Positions 16,516 to 23,916 of a stretch of 64,000 bases of DNA are shown here, piece after piece. The notes under the pieces were generated by a model that saw nothing but the letters and a program-made list of their open reading frames with translations, searched no databases and was not told the origin of the DNA. A program made the position numbers and the translations under genes. Each line of letters opens with the position of its first letter. The first letter of the stretch is position 1. Source of the stretch: Nocardia brasiliensis (lineage in GTDB: Bacteria > Actinomycetota > Actinomycetes > Mycobacteriales > Mycobacteriaceae); contig NZ_CP046171.1 of the NCBI RefSeq assembly GCF_011801125.1, positions 2,914,001 through 2,978,000 of the forward strand, read 5' to 3'.

Positions 16516-17899
16516 GCTGCTCGCCGCGCGGATCGCGGGCCGTGTCGCCGCTGCCGGGGCAGCGATCGCGATCGAGTCCAGTAGCGAACGGGTCGGGTAC
16601 GGAGAGTTCTGGGATCGGGTCGTCCGGACCGCCGCGGGGCTGCACGGCATGAATCGTGTTGCCGTGCTGCCGACTTCGGATGTCGAGTCACTGGTTGTCG
16701 TCACGGCGGCGTGCTACAGCGGGGTGAGCGTCGTGCTGCTGCACCGGCACCTGATGCCGGACCAGCTGACCAGGGTGCTCGCGCTGACGAAACCCGGTGC
16801 GGTGGTCGCCGCCGCCGGGCAGCACCGGCGGCTGCGGAAGATGGGTTTCGCCGGTCCCATCCGGACCGCGGCCGAGCTGGCCGGGTCCGGCCCGTCAGGA
16901 CGGGCGCGCCCGGAGACGGAATTGCTGGTCGGCATCACCTCCGGTACCACCGGCGCGCCGAAGCTGTTCGTCCGTGACCAACGTTCCTGGGCCAGCACCC
17001 TCGACCGATCCGACGCCACCTTCGACATCGGGGCCGGCGACCGGGTCGCGGCGCCCGGCGTGCTCGATCACACCCACTTTCTGTACGGGGCGCTGCACGC
17101 GCTCACCCGCGGCGCGACGGTGGATCTGCGCCCGGTCATGACCGCGCTGAACGACGGTGCGACACACCTGTATTCGGTGCCGACCATCGCCTGGGACGTG
17201 GTGCGCTCGGGTACCGCGGCGCTGCCCGGCGTCCGGGAGGTGCTCTCCTCGGCGGCGCGCTGGCCGCGCCCCGGCAGGCAGGCGCTGCGGGCGGTGCTGC
17301 CGAACGCGACGCTGGTGCACTTCTACGGCGCGTCCGAGCTGAGCTTCGTGTCGTTCGATCGCGGGCTCGGCGCCGCCGACGAGAACTCGGTCGGCGAGCT
17401 GTTCGACGGCGTCGACGCCGAGATCAGGGACGGCCTGGTATTCGTCCGCAGCGACATGCTTTTCGACGGGTATCTCACCGAGGACGGGATCGTCGGCGGT
17501 CCGGTGGACGGCTGGATGTCGGTGGGCGATCGCGGCGCGGTGCGCGGAAATCGCCTGTGGCTCTTCGGTCGTGAGAGCGAGATGCTGATCCGGGCCGGAC
17601 TGAACGTGGAACCCGCCGCCATCGAGGCGGCACTCACCGCACTGCCCGGGGTCAGCGAGGCCGCGTGCGTCGGCATCCCCGATGCCAGGATGGGGCAGGC
17701 CCCGGCCGCCGCGATCGTCCTCGGCGCGCACGCGCCGAGTCTGGACGCGATCTGGCGGCATCTGCGCGCCACGTTGCCGAGCCCGAGCATTCCGGTGCAG
17801 GTCCGCGTCCTGGACCGCCTGCCGCGCACGCCGCGCGGCAAGCTCGATCGGTCGGGGCTCATGAAAGTTTTTGCCCCGCAAGAAGACACCGTCGGCTAG
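16508..17899 (+). CDS. Second acyl-CoA ligase-like adenylate-forming enzyme
   Basis: This 463-residue ANL-superfamily enzyme has the P-loop GITSGTTGAPK, A5 FYGASELSFVS, the A7/A8 stretch SVGDRG...LFGRESEMLIRAG and the C-terminal LPRTPRGKLDRSG containing the catalytic Lys. Start ATG 16508 overlaps bioN; a longer reading from 16478 would enter bioN by another 30 bases and lacks a better ribosome site. It resembles long- or medium-chain acyl-CoA ligases but is not an obvious BioW. It is the last certain gene of the bioY operon, so the operon holds two distinct carboxylate-activating enzymes. Confidence 0.8.
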   Translation: MSELLAARIAGRVAAAGAAIAIESSSERVGYGEFWDRVVRTAAGLHGMNRVAVLPTSDVESLVVVTAACYSGVSVVLLHRHLMPDQLTRVLALTKPGAVVAAAGQHRRLRKMGFAGPIRTAAELAGSGPSGRARPETELLVGITSGTTGAPKLFVRDQRSWASTLDRSDATFDIGAGDRVAAPGVLDHTHFLYGALHALTRGATVDLRPVMTALNDGATHLYSVPTIAWDVVRSGTAALPGVREVLSSAARWPRPGRQALRAVLPNATLVHFYGASELSFVSFDRGLGAADENSVGELFDGVDAEIRDGLVFVRSDMLFDGYLTEDGIVGGPVDGWMSVGDRGAVRGNRLWLFGRESEMLIRAGLNVEPAAIEAALTALPGVSEAACVGIPDARMGQAPAAAIVLGAHAPSLDAIWRHLRATLPSPSIPVQVRVLDRLPRTPRGKLDRSGLMKVFAPQEDTVG

Positions 17900-17908
17900 C
17901 GGACCCAC

Positions 17909-18229
17909 ATGGCGAGCGCCGCCGCGACATTGCTCGCGCATCCGGCCGGAGCCGGCTCGGCAGCGGAACTCGCCGCGCGAGCCCACCTTTCGACCTCGCG
18001 CTTCCTGCACCTGTTCGCCGCCCAGTCCGGTACCAGCTTTCGCCGCTACCGGCTCTGGGCGCGCGTCCTCTCGGTCGGGCGGGCCGTCTCGAAGGGCACC
18101 GACCTGACCACCGCCGCCATGGCAGCCGGCTTCGCCAGTCCCTCCCACCTGACCGACACGTTCCACACCATGTTCGGCCTGTCGCCCTCGCGGCTGCTGC
18201 CGGGGACGCGGCTCGTCGTGCTCGACTGA
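17909..18229 (+). CDS. Stand-alone AraC-type DNA-binding domain protein, possibly truncated
   Basis: The 106 residues cover only the two helix-turn-helix units of an AraC/XylS DNA-binding domain: SAAELAARAHLSTSRFLHLF followed by DLTTAAMAAGFASPSHLTDTF and a GLSPSRLL ending. The N-terminal effector domain (usually 150 residues or more) is absent, and the sequence before the ATG is the end of the ligase gene nine bases away. It may be a natural single-domain regulator or the surviving end of a larger gene. It could be cotranscribed with the bioY operon. Confidence 0.6.
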   Translation: MASAAATLLAHPAGAGSAAELAARAHLSTSRFLHLFAAQSGTSFRRYRLWARVLSVGRAVSKGTDLTTAAMAAGFASPSHLTDTFHTMFGLSPSRLLPGTRLVVLD

Positions 18230-18234
18230 GCGGG

Positions 18235-19275
18235 TCAGCGGAGGCGGACCTCGGCCGTGGCGAGGCCGAAGATCTTGCGCCCGCCCGACTTCGCGATGAT
18301 CGCGATGACGGCGCTGCGGGTCTTGGGGTCCAGCGACTTGACCCGGCCGGTGAATTCGATGACGCCGACGTTGCGGGCCGCGACGACGGTGTAGTTGGAC
18401 AGGCGGACGCCGTAGCGGGTCAGCGCGCCCGGGTCGCCGAGCCAGCCGGTGACGAAGCCCGCGCCGAGGCCCATGGTGAGCATGCCGTGCGCGATCACGT
18501 CCGGCAGTCCGGTGAGTGCGGCGACGTCGTCGTGCCAGTGGATCGGGTTGGCGTCACCGGCCACCCCGGCGTAGTTCACCAGGTCGCCGCGCGTGAGCCG
18601 GGTGGTCCGGACGGGCAGCTCCGTGCCGATGGCGAGGTCTTCGAATCGAAGCGCGGTGTGCGGCAACCTGGTTCGGCTCACATCGGACAGAATCGACGCG
18701 ACCGGGGTGCTCGCCTGCGGCTCGGGCGTCGGCGCGGAATCGGTGATGCGGGCGAACACCTCGATGCCGTGCATGATCACCCGCTCGATCGCCGCGCCGA
18801 TGCCGTCGGCGACGTCTTCGGCGGTGAGGCCGACCACCGTGGTGTGCATGACCTGCATGACCTGCATGACCCGGCCGGACTGGTCGGAGAAGGTGTTCTT
18901 GACGGTGAGCAGGTCCTTGCCCGCGACCCGGCGCACCGCCTCGAGTTCGACGTCGCCGACCAGCCGGTCGCCGGTGACCACCGGCTGGTACATCTCGAAG
19001 ACCTGGTCGGTCTGCACGAACCCGTCGTAGCCGGTGATCACGGTTTCGAAGAGCCTGCGGTTGGCGAGCATGGCCGCGATCGAGATGAACGTGGTCGGCG
19101 CGATCAGGCCGGTGTAGCCGAGCTCGTCGGCCGCGTCCTCGCTCCAGTGCGCGGGATGGAAATCCTGTACCGCCCGCGCGTATTCGCGGATCTTCTCCCG
19201 GCCGACCTCGTAGTAGTCGTCGGCCCGGTAGTGGTACCCGACCAAACCGGCCACGTCGAACGCTGCTTCTGTCAC
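18235..19275 (-). CDS. Fused HadA/HadB-type (MaoC) 3-hydroxyacyl dehydratase
   Basis: This 346-residue double hot-dog protein has an N-terminal MaoC_dehydrat_N/FAS1-like domain (about 1-170) and a C-terminal MaoC domain (about 200-346) with the hydratase motif GDANPIHWHDD and HGMLTMGL. Proteins of this layout act as fused HadA/HadB (3R)-hydroxyacyl-ACP dehydratase in mycolate-type FAS-II or in related acyl-CoA pathways. Start GTG 19275 follows GAGGAGCGGC. An in-frame run of three 9-base repeats (18846-18872) encodes VMQVMQVMH, a recent slippage product. No other FAS-II gene is adjacent. Confidence 0.8.
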   Translation of the reverse strand: MTEAAFDVAGLVGYHYRADDYYEVGREKIREYARAVQDFHPAHWSEDAADELGYTGLIAPTTFISIAAMLANRRLFETVITGYDGFVQTDQVFEMYQPVVTGDRLVGDVELEAVRRVAGKDLLTVKNTFSDQSGRVMQVMQVMHTTVVGLTAEDVADGIGAAIERVIMHGIEVFARITDSAPTPEPQASTPVASILSDVSRTRLPHTALRFEDLAIGTELPVRTTRLTRGDLVNYAGVAGDANPIHWHDDVAALTGLPDVIAHGMLTMGLGAGFVTGWLGDPGALTRYGVRLSNYTVVAARNVGVIEFTGRVKSLDPKTRSAVIAIIAKSGGRKIFGLATAEVRLR

Positions 19276-19570
19276 GCCGCTCCTCGTCTCGGAACTGTCA
19301 GGGGATGCCGATCGGCGCGCTCGCATCGCGGGACCGATGCGGTCGGCGATGTCGCCTGAACCATGTGCCGGGCAGCGTATCCGACCGGTCGCGATGCATT
19401 CGACCCAGCTCGGCCCGGCGGCACCGCTGAGGCCCGGAATCGACACCCGCCGCTGGTCCGCATTCCCCAGTTGATCTCCAGTCGAGCTGGTCGAACCGAT
19501 GTGCTTGTCTGAAGCCGAAAGATCTTGGGCGAGACGCGAATACGCGTGCACGACACATTGGAGTTGAGTT
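19276..19570. other. Divergent promoter region, dehydratase / M1 peptidase
   Basis: 295 bases without a gene separate the two divergent starts. TTGGAG precedes the peptidase ATG as ribosome site. No clear operator was found. Confidence 0.5.
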
Positions 19571-21115
19571 ATGACGAGGCGCTTTCCCGTGTTGCGCTCT
19601 GTATCGACAAGAGCCGTTCCGCTCCTGGTCGCGGCGGCCCTGATCGCGAACGGCGGCACGGCCGCCGCGGCGCCGTTGACCGGGATCGGTGATCCCAATT
19701 TCCCGAAGATCGGCAGTGCCGCGTACGACGTTTCCCACTACAGCATCGACCTGAAGTTCGACCCGTCCTCCGGTCGGCTGTCCGGGTCGACGACGATCAC
19801 GGCGAAGGCCAAGCAGGACTTGAAGGCAGGCTCCGCGATCGGATTCGACTTCCTCTTGCAGACCCAGTCGGTGCTGATCGACAACAAGGCCGCCAAATAC
19901 AAACTGGGCCAAGACAAGCTGGCCGTGACGCTGCCCGCTAACCTGGCCGTCGGCGCCGAGTTCACCACCGTGGTCGCCTACAACGACATCCCGTCCCGGG
20001 TGGCCAACGCCGCGGGCGCGCGCAACTGGGTGGAGAACCCCAACGGCGCGTTGATCTCCAACGAGCCCTTCTCGGCCGAATGGTGGTACCCGAGCAACGA
20101 TCACCCCACCGACAAGGCGACCTACGCGGTGTCGGTGCTCGCGCCCGAGCAGCTCGACGTGCTCTCCAACGGCGTGGAAACCAGTGTGACGCAGAATATT
20201 CCGGGGTGGAAGCGGCACAACTGGCTCAGCAAGAACCCGCAGATGACCTACGCCACCTACCTCGCGATCGGCAAGTACGAGCGCGGCGGACAGGGCGCGG
20301 GCACGCCCGCCCGGCCCAATCTGACCGCCTACGCGACCGACCTGGATCCGACCGTGCGGGCCAACGCCAAGGCGAGCATCGAGCGCACTCCCGAGATCGT
20401 CGATTGGCTGTCGAGTCAGCTCACGCCGTATCCGTTCGAATCCACCGGTGGTGTGGTGGACGCGAAGATGGGCGGCTTCGCGCTGGAGACCCAGACCATC
20501 CCCACCTACACCGACGGGTTCTTCAAGCGCGGCAAGAACGATTCGGTCGTGGTGCACGAGAACGCCCATCAGTGGTTCGGCGATTCGACCTCGGTGGCCA
20601 CCTGGAAAGACGGTTGGTTGAACGAAGGGTTCGCCAGCTACATGGAATACCTGTGGTCGGAGCACAACGGCACCGGCACGGCGGCCGAAATCGCCGATTA
20701 CGCCTACGCCACCTCGACCCGGATCAATTGGGATGTCGTGCTGACCGATCCGGGGCCGGGCAATGTGCTGCCCGCCGAGCTGTACAGCCGCGGCGCCCTG
20801 GCCATCCAGGCCTTCCGCAGTGCGCTCGGTGACGACGATGTCTTCTACCGGATGCTGCGCGAATGGCTGAACAAGTACAAGTTCGGCAATGCCAAGGTCA
20901 CCGACTTCATCGCGATGGCCGACGCCGTCACCGGACGCAGCACGAGCGCCCTGTTCAAGACCTGGCTGACCGATAAGGGCAAGCCGGCCTACAAGCCCTC
21001 GGACGCGACGTTCGACGGCGGCAAGCGGGGCGGCGCGCCGCGCTCGGCCGTCCCGGCGCCGCCGAAGCCCAAGGCGTGGGACGACCTGTACTCGGTCGTG
21101 ACCGCGAAGCAGTAA
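19571..21115 (+). CDS. Secreted M1-family zinc metallopeptidase
   Basis: This 514-residue protein has a Sec signal peptide (about 1-33, cleavage near AAAA|PL). An N-terminal beta-sandwich (about 50-240) precedes a thermolysin-like catalytic domain. GGFALETQT (301-309) stands in the position of the GAMEN substrate-binding motif, and the zinc site is H329-E-N-A-H333 with the third ligand E352 in NEGFASY. It is much shorter than classical aminopeptidase N because the C-terminal helical domain is missing, as in many secreted actinobacterial M1 enzymes. The role is extracellular peptide hydrolysis. It is transcribed alone and a terminator hairpin follows. Confidence 0.9.
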   Translation: MTRRFPVLRSVSTRAVPLLVAAALIANGGTAAAAPLTGIGDPNFPKIGSAAYDVSHYSIDLKFDPSSGRLSGSTTITAKAKQDLKAGSAIGFDFLLQTQSVLIDNKAAKYKLGQDKLAVTLPANLAVGAEFTTVVAYNDIPSRVANAAGARNWVENPNGALISNEPFSAEWWYPSNDHPTDKATYAVSVLAPEQLDVLSNGVETSVTQNIPGWKRHNWLSKNPQMTYATYLAIGKYERGGQGAGTPARPNLTAYATDLDPTVRANAKASIERTPEIVDWLSSQLTPYPFESTGGVVDAKMGGFALETQTIPTYTDGFFKRGKNDSVVVHENAHQWFGDSTSVATWKDGWLNEGFASYMEYLWSEHNGTGTAAEIADYAYATSTRINWDVVLTDPGPGNVLPAELYSRGALAIQAFRSALGDDDVFYRMLREWLNKYKFGNAKVTDFIAMADAVTGRSTSALFKTWLTDKGKPAYKPSDATFDGGKRGGAPRSAVPAPPKPKAWDDLYSVVTAKQ

Positions 21116-21131
21116 CCAGCACCACCGCAGA

Positions 21132-21157
21132 GCCGGGCCGCGTCCGCGTGGCCCGGC
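21132..21157 (+). terminator. Terminator hairpin after the M1 peptidase
   Basis: GCCGGGCC (21132-21139) and GGCCCGGC (21150-21157) form perfect 8-base arms with a 10-base loop, 16 bases after the peptidase stop. Confidence 0.7.
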
Positions 21158-21274
21158 AGTGTGCTGCGGTCGACACTGCCGGGGAACGACGTGCGGGCAT
21201 CCGGGCCGGAACTAGCTCGGTCGTGTACGGATGGCACCTACCGTGCGTCGAGGGCGATGATCGTGGGGGTGATC

Positions 21275-21859
21275 CTAGGCGTCCCACTGTCTGGTGGCGG
21301 GGTTCCAGGTGCCAGTGGTGATGGATTGATCGAGTAGTTGGTTCAAGCATCGGCCGAGGGTGGCCAGCGCGGTGTCGAGCTGGTGTAGCTCGGCGGGCAG
21401 GGAGCTGGTGTGTGCTTGCTTGGGGTAGGCGGTGCCCCGTTGGGGGCCGGGGCGGGTGATGGCGGCCGGCAGCGTGAGGTGGTCGCGTCGTTCTTGCTGA
21501 ATGTGTAGTGCCCGTGTGGTTTTGGCGGCATCGAAGGGGAATCTGGCGATGATGAGCAGGAGGTCGACAAGGTCGTGCCAGCGAGTGGAGGGGGTGGCGT
21601 TGGTGCCGTGGACCTCGTACATGGCGGCGATTTTGTCGGCGATTTGATCCGCTAGTGACAGGCAGCGGAACTGGGGGAGTTCGGCGACGTCGGGGATGTG
21701 GAGGGTGGGTGTCGGGGCGACTCGGTCGGTGTCGCAGGCCAGTGTGGTTCGGATGGACAGGTCGATCGGGAAGGTGTGGATCTGGGCTGCGCCGAGGTAG
21801 ACCGTTGCGACGAGTTTGGCGGCGTCGCCGAAGGTGCCAATAATTGCACTCAGGAGAAA
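21275..21859 (-). pseudogene. C-terminal remnant of an AbiEii-family nucleotidyltransferase toxin
   Basis: The minus strand is open for 194 codons after an in-frame TAA at 21862-21860. The translation contains VYLGAAQIHTFPIDL, LSLADQIADKIAAMYEVHG and RWHDLVDLLLI, the pattern of the C-terminal half of AbiEii/AbiGii toxin (type IV toxin-antitoxin) proteins. The N-terminal nucleotidyltransferase signature is absent and no antitoxin gene is adjacent, so it should be non-functional; an internal ATG at 21622 could still give a 115-residue product. Glu is mainly GAA and Gln mainly CAA, unlike the neighbouring genes, which indicates horizontal origin. Confidence 0.65.
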
Positions 21860-21923
21860 TTATCGGCGCTCATATTGTTGTTTAGGGGCATGGGGCCGCT
21901 GTCGACTGGGTGAACCCGTAGGT

Positions 21924-22031
21924 CTAGGGCCGGCCCGGAAGCGATCCCAGATCCGGGCGGGTACGGGCGATCGCCTCGGCGACGGCGTCGGCGACACGGT
22001 CGAGCAGCGGCAGCAACCCGGGGTGGGTCAT
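21924..22031 (-). CDS. Short ORF, possible 5' stub of a disrupted gene
   Basis: The 35-residue frame (MTHPGLLPLLDRVADAVAEA then IARTRPDLGSLPGRP) has a good ribosome site (AGAAGGGA, 7 bases before ATG) and host-like codon use, but stops just before the foreign AbiEii-like DNA. It is either a small protein with one amphipathic helix or the start of a gene cut by the insertion. The family is not recognised. Confidence 0.35.
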   Translation of the reverse strand: MTHPGLLPLLDRVADAVAEAIARTRPDLGSLPGRP

Positions 22032-22101
22032 GTGCGGTCCCTTCTGGGCGTCGGGACGTGCAGTATCCCAGCCCGGTGACCGGCATGGACAGCGAGTTTC
22101 G

Positions 22102-23250
22102 CTACCGCAACAGCGCGCAGGTCGCGGTCGGGAACTCGACGGCGACCGTGGCCGCGCCGGGCAGTCCGGTGAACGGATCGAGCGGCAGCGTGGTGATCGA
22201 ATGGGACTTCTGGTTCGCGGCGTAGAGGCGGCGCCCGTCCGGGCTGAGGGTGAGCGCGCGCGGGAACTTCCCGCCGCACGGTGTGGTGGTGACCGGGATC
22301 AGGACCCCGTCACCGATGATCGCGAAGGTGGCGATGTTGTCGTGGCCGCGGTTGGCCAGGTATAGGAAGCGTCCGTCGCGCGCGACGACGGGCGCGGATG
22401 GGTAGTTGCGCTCGCCGCCGGTCGCGGTGTCCGCGGGCACGGACCGGCCCGGCCGCAGCTCACCCCGGTCCGCGCGCCACTCGCACACGGTCACCGTGGA
22501 ATCGAGTTCGTTGGCGAGGAAAACGGTGCGGCCGTTGGGATGGAAGGTCAGGTGTCGCGGTCCGCTGCCCGGGGTCAGCGTGACCTGTGCGTGCTCGGTG
22601 AACTTGCCCGCGGCGAGGCGGTAGACGTACACGGAGTCCACGCCGAGGTCGACCGCGAGCACCCAGCGACCCGACGGGTCGATCAGCACCTGATGCGCGT
22701 GCGGACCGGTCTGCCGGTCGGGATCGGGCCCGCTGCCGCGGTGCCGGGCGACGTCGGTCACCGCGCCGAGGCGGCCGTCCGCGCCGACCGCGAGCGCACT
22801 GACACTACCCGAGGTGTAGTTCGCGGTGAGTACGGTGCGCCCGTCCGGCGTGACACACAGGTGGGTGGGCCCTTCGCCTTGTACCGCAACGGTATTCAAG
22901 ACGGTCGGGGTCGCGCCGCGCAGATCGACCGCGGTGGCGGTGCCCGCCCCTGATCCCTCGTTCACCGCGTAGAGGTAGCGCCCGTCCGGGGACAGCGCGA
23001 GGAAGGACGGGTCCGCGACCTCGACGGTGCGCTCCACGGTCAGCCTGCCCGAGCGCCCGTCCATCGCGGCGACCCCGATCCCCCTGCCGCCCGCACCGTC
23101 GGAGGTGTAGCAACCGAGGAACGCGCGCGCACCGTTCGTCGCGCCCGCGGTCGCAGGCCATATCCCGCCCGCCGCGAACGCGGCACCGACACCCGCTGCC
23201 GCGCCGAACATTCCGAGCAGACGCCGCCGATCGATTTCGTCATCGCGCAC
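22102..23250 (-). CDS. Tat-exported lactonase-family seven-bladed beta-propeller
   Basis: This 382-residue protein of the YbhE/Pgl-type lactonase family has repeated propeller strands such as LALSPDGRYLYAVNE, VTPDGRTVLTANY and LSPDGRRLYAAN through residues 45-380. The N-terminus DRRRLLGMFG followed by a hydrophobic stretch to about residue 36 is a twin-arginine signal, so unlike cytoplasmic 6-phosphogluconolactonase it is exported and its substrate is probably not 6-phosphogluconolactone. Start GTG 23250 lies 8 bases after AGGAAAGG. It is transcribed divergently from the small Ser-rich gene. Confidence 0.85.
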   Translation of the reverse strand: MRDDEIDRRRLLGMFGAAAGVGAAFAAGGIWPATAGATNGARAFLGCYTSDGAGGRGIGVAAMDGRSGRLTVERTVEVADPSFLALSPDGRYLYAVNEGSGAGTATAVDLRGATPTVLNTVAVQGEGPTHLCVTPDGRTVLTANYTSGSVSALAVGADGRLGAVTDVARHRGSGPDPDRQTGPHAHQVLIDPSGRWVLAVDLGVDSVYVYRLAAGKFTEHAQVTLTPGSGPRHLTFHPNGRTVFLANELDSTVTVCEWRADRGELRPGRSVPADTATGGERNYPSAPVVARDGRFLYLANRGHDNIATFAIIGDGVLIPVTTTPCGGKFPRALTLSPDGRRLYAANQKSHSITTLPLDPFTGLPGAATVAVEFPTATCALLR

Positions 23251-23613
23251 GGGACTATCCTTTCCTCGTGCGGGCACTTTCCCCGCGTTCGGGCAAGAAT
23301 CTCCCAATTGTGCGCGGCCCGCAAGGGGTGCAATCCAAATTGCACGGCATGCAACGTAAATGGTGTCGCGTTGCGTATTTCGTATTGCGCGGCAGCGGTT
23401 CTCAATCGCGGGAAAATAGCGCGCGTCGCCCGGTGGACCGGTTCGGCGGCGCCGCGGTGTGGAGTGGGGAGAACGGATTTCGGCTCGGCACCTGCTCTTG
23501 CCTGGACCTGCGGGGTAGGCGCAACTTCCCCAGTTGAACCGGTCTGGACGCGAACAGGGTTGCGGGGGAGTCTGGTTGCTGCAAACACCGGTAATAGACA
23601 GGCGGTTCTAGAC
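23251..23613. promoter_or_regulatory. Divergent regulatory region with a GTGCAAT palindrome
   Basis: 363 bases without a recognisable gene. GTGCAAT-CCAA-ATTGCAC (23328-23345) is a perfect palindrome, and shorter TGCAAC, TTGCG and ATTGCG elements follow within about 55 bases. This is a plausible cluster of operator half-sites controlling the lactonase, the Ser-rich gene, or both. Confidence 0.45.
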
Positions 23614-23799
23614 ATGTCGGCTTTCACCAGCATCATGGATTCGGTCAATATCATTGCCGCTGGCTCGGGTTCCAGTGACGAATCGAGTTCGCTCAGCAGC
23701 AGCACCGGTTCGTCCGGCGGCGGATCGATCGGGGACAGCATCGATTTGCTCAAATTGAGCCTGAAACTGCTTTCCACCATTGTCGGTCACTTGTCCTGA
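23614..23799 (+). CDS. Small Ser-rich protein with amphipathic C-terminal helix
   Basis: This 61-residue protein begins MSAFTSIMDSVNIIAAGSG, has a Ser/Gly-rich middle (about 17-40) and ends in an amphipathic helix (SIDLLKLSLKLLSTIVGHL). It has no signal peptide or known domain. AGACAGGCGG stands in the ribosome-site region. It lies 117 bases before the secreted cutinase gene on the same strand and may share its transcript. I do not recognise the family. Confidence 0.5.
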   Translation: MSAFTSIMDSVNIIAAGSGSSDESSSLSSSTGSSGGGSIGDSIDLLKLSLKLLSTIVGHLS

Positions 23800-23916
23800 C
23801 CTGGAATTCGCGACCATTCAGCGCGGCGACCACGGTTGTCGCGCTGAAAGTCGTACGCCCTCTTGCTCGTCCGACCGCACGGCGGCGAGTACCCGATCGA
23901 TATCGGTGAGGTTCTG

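Noticed and set aside
18846..18872. Tandem 9-base repeat as a CRISPR or mobile-element mark
   Set aside because: It is in frame, has no spacers and is confined to a coding region.
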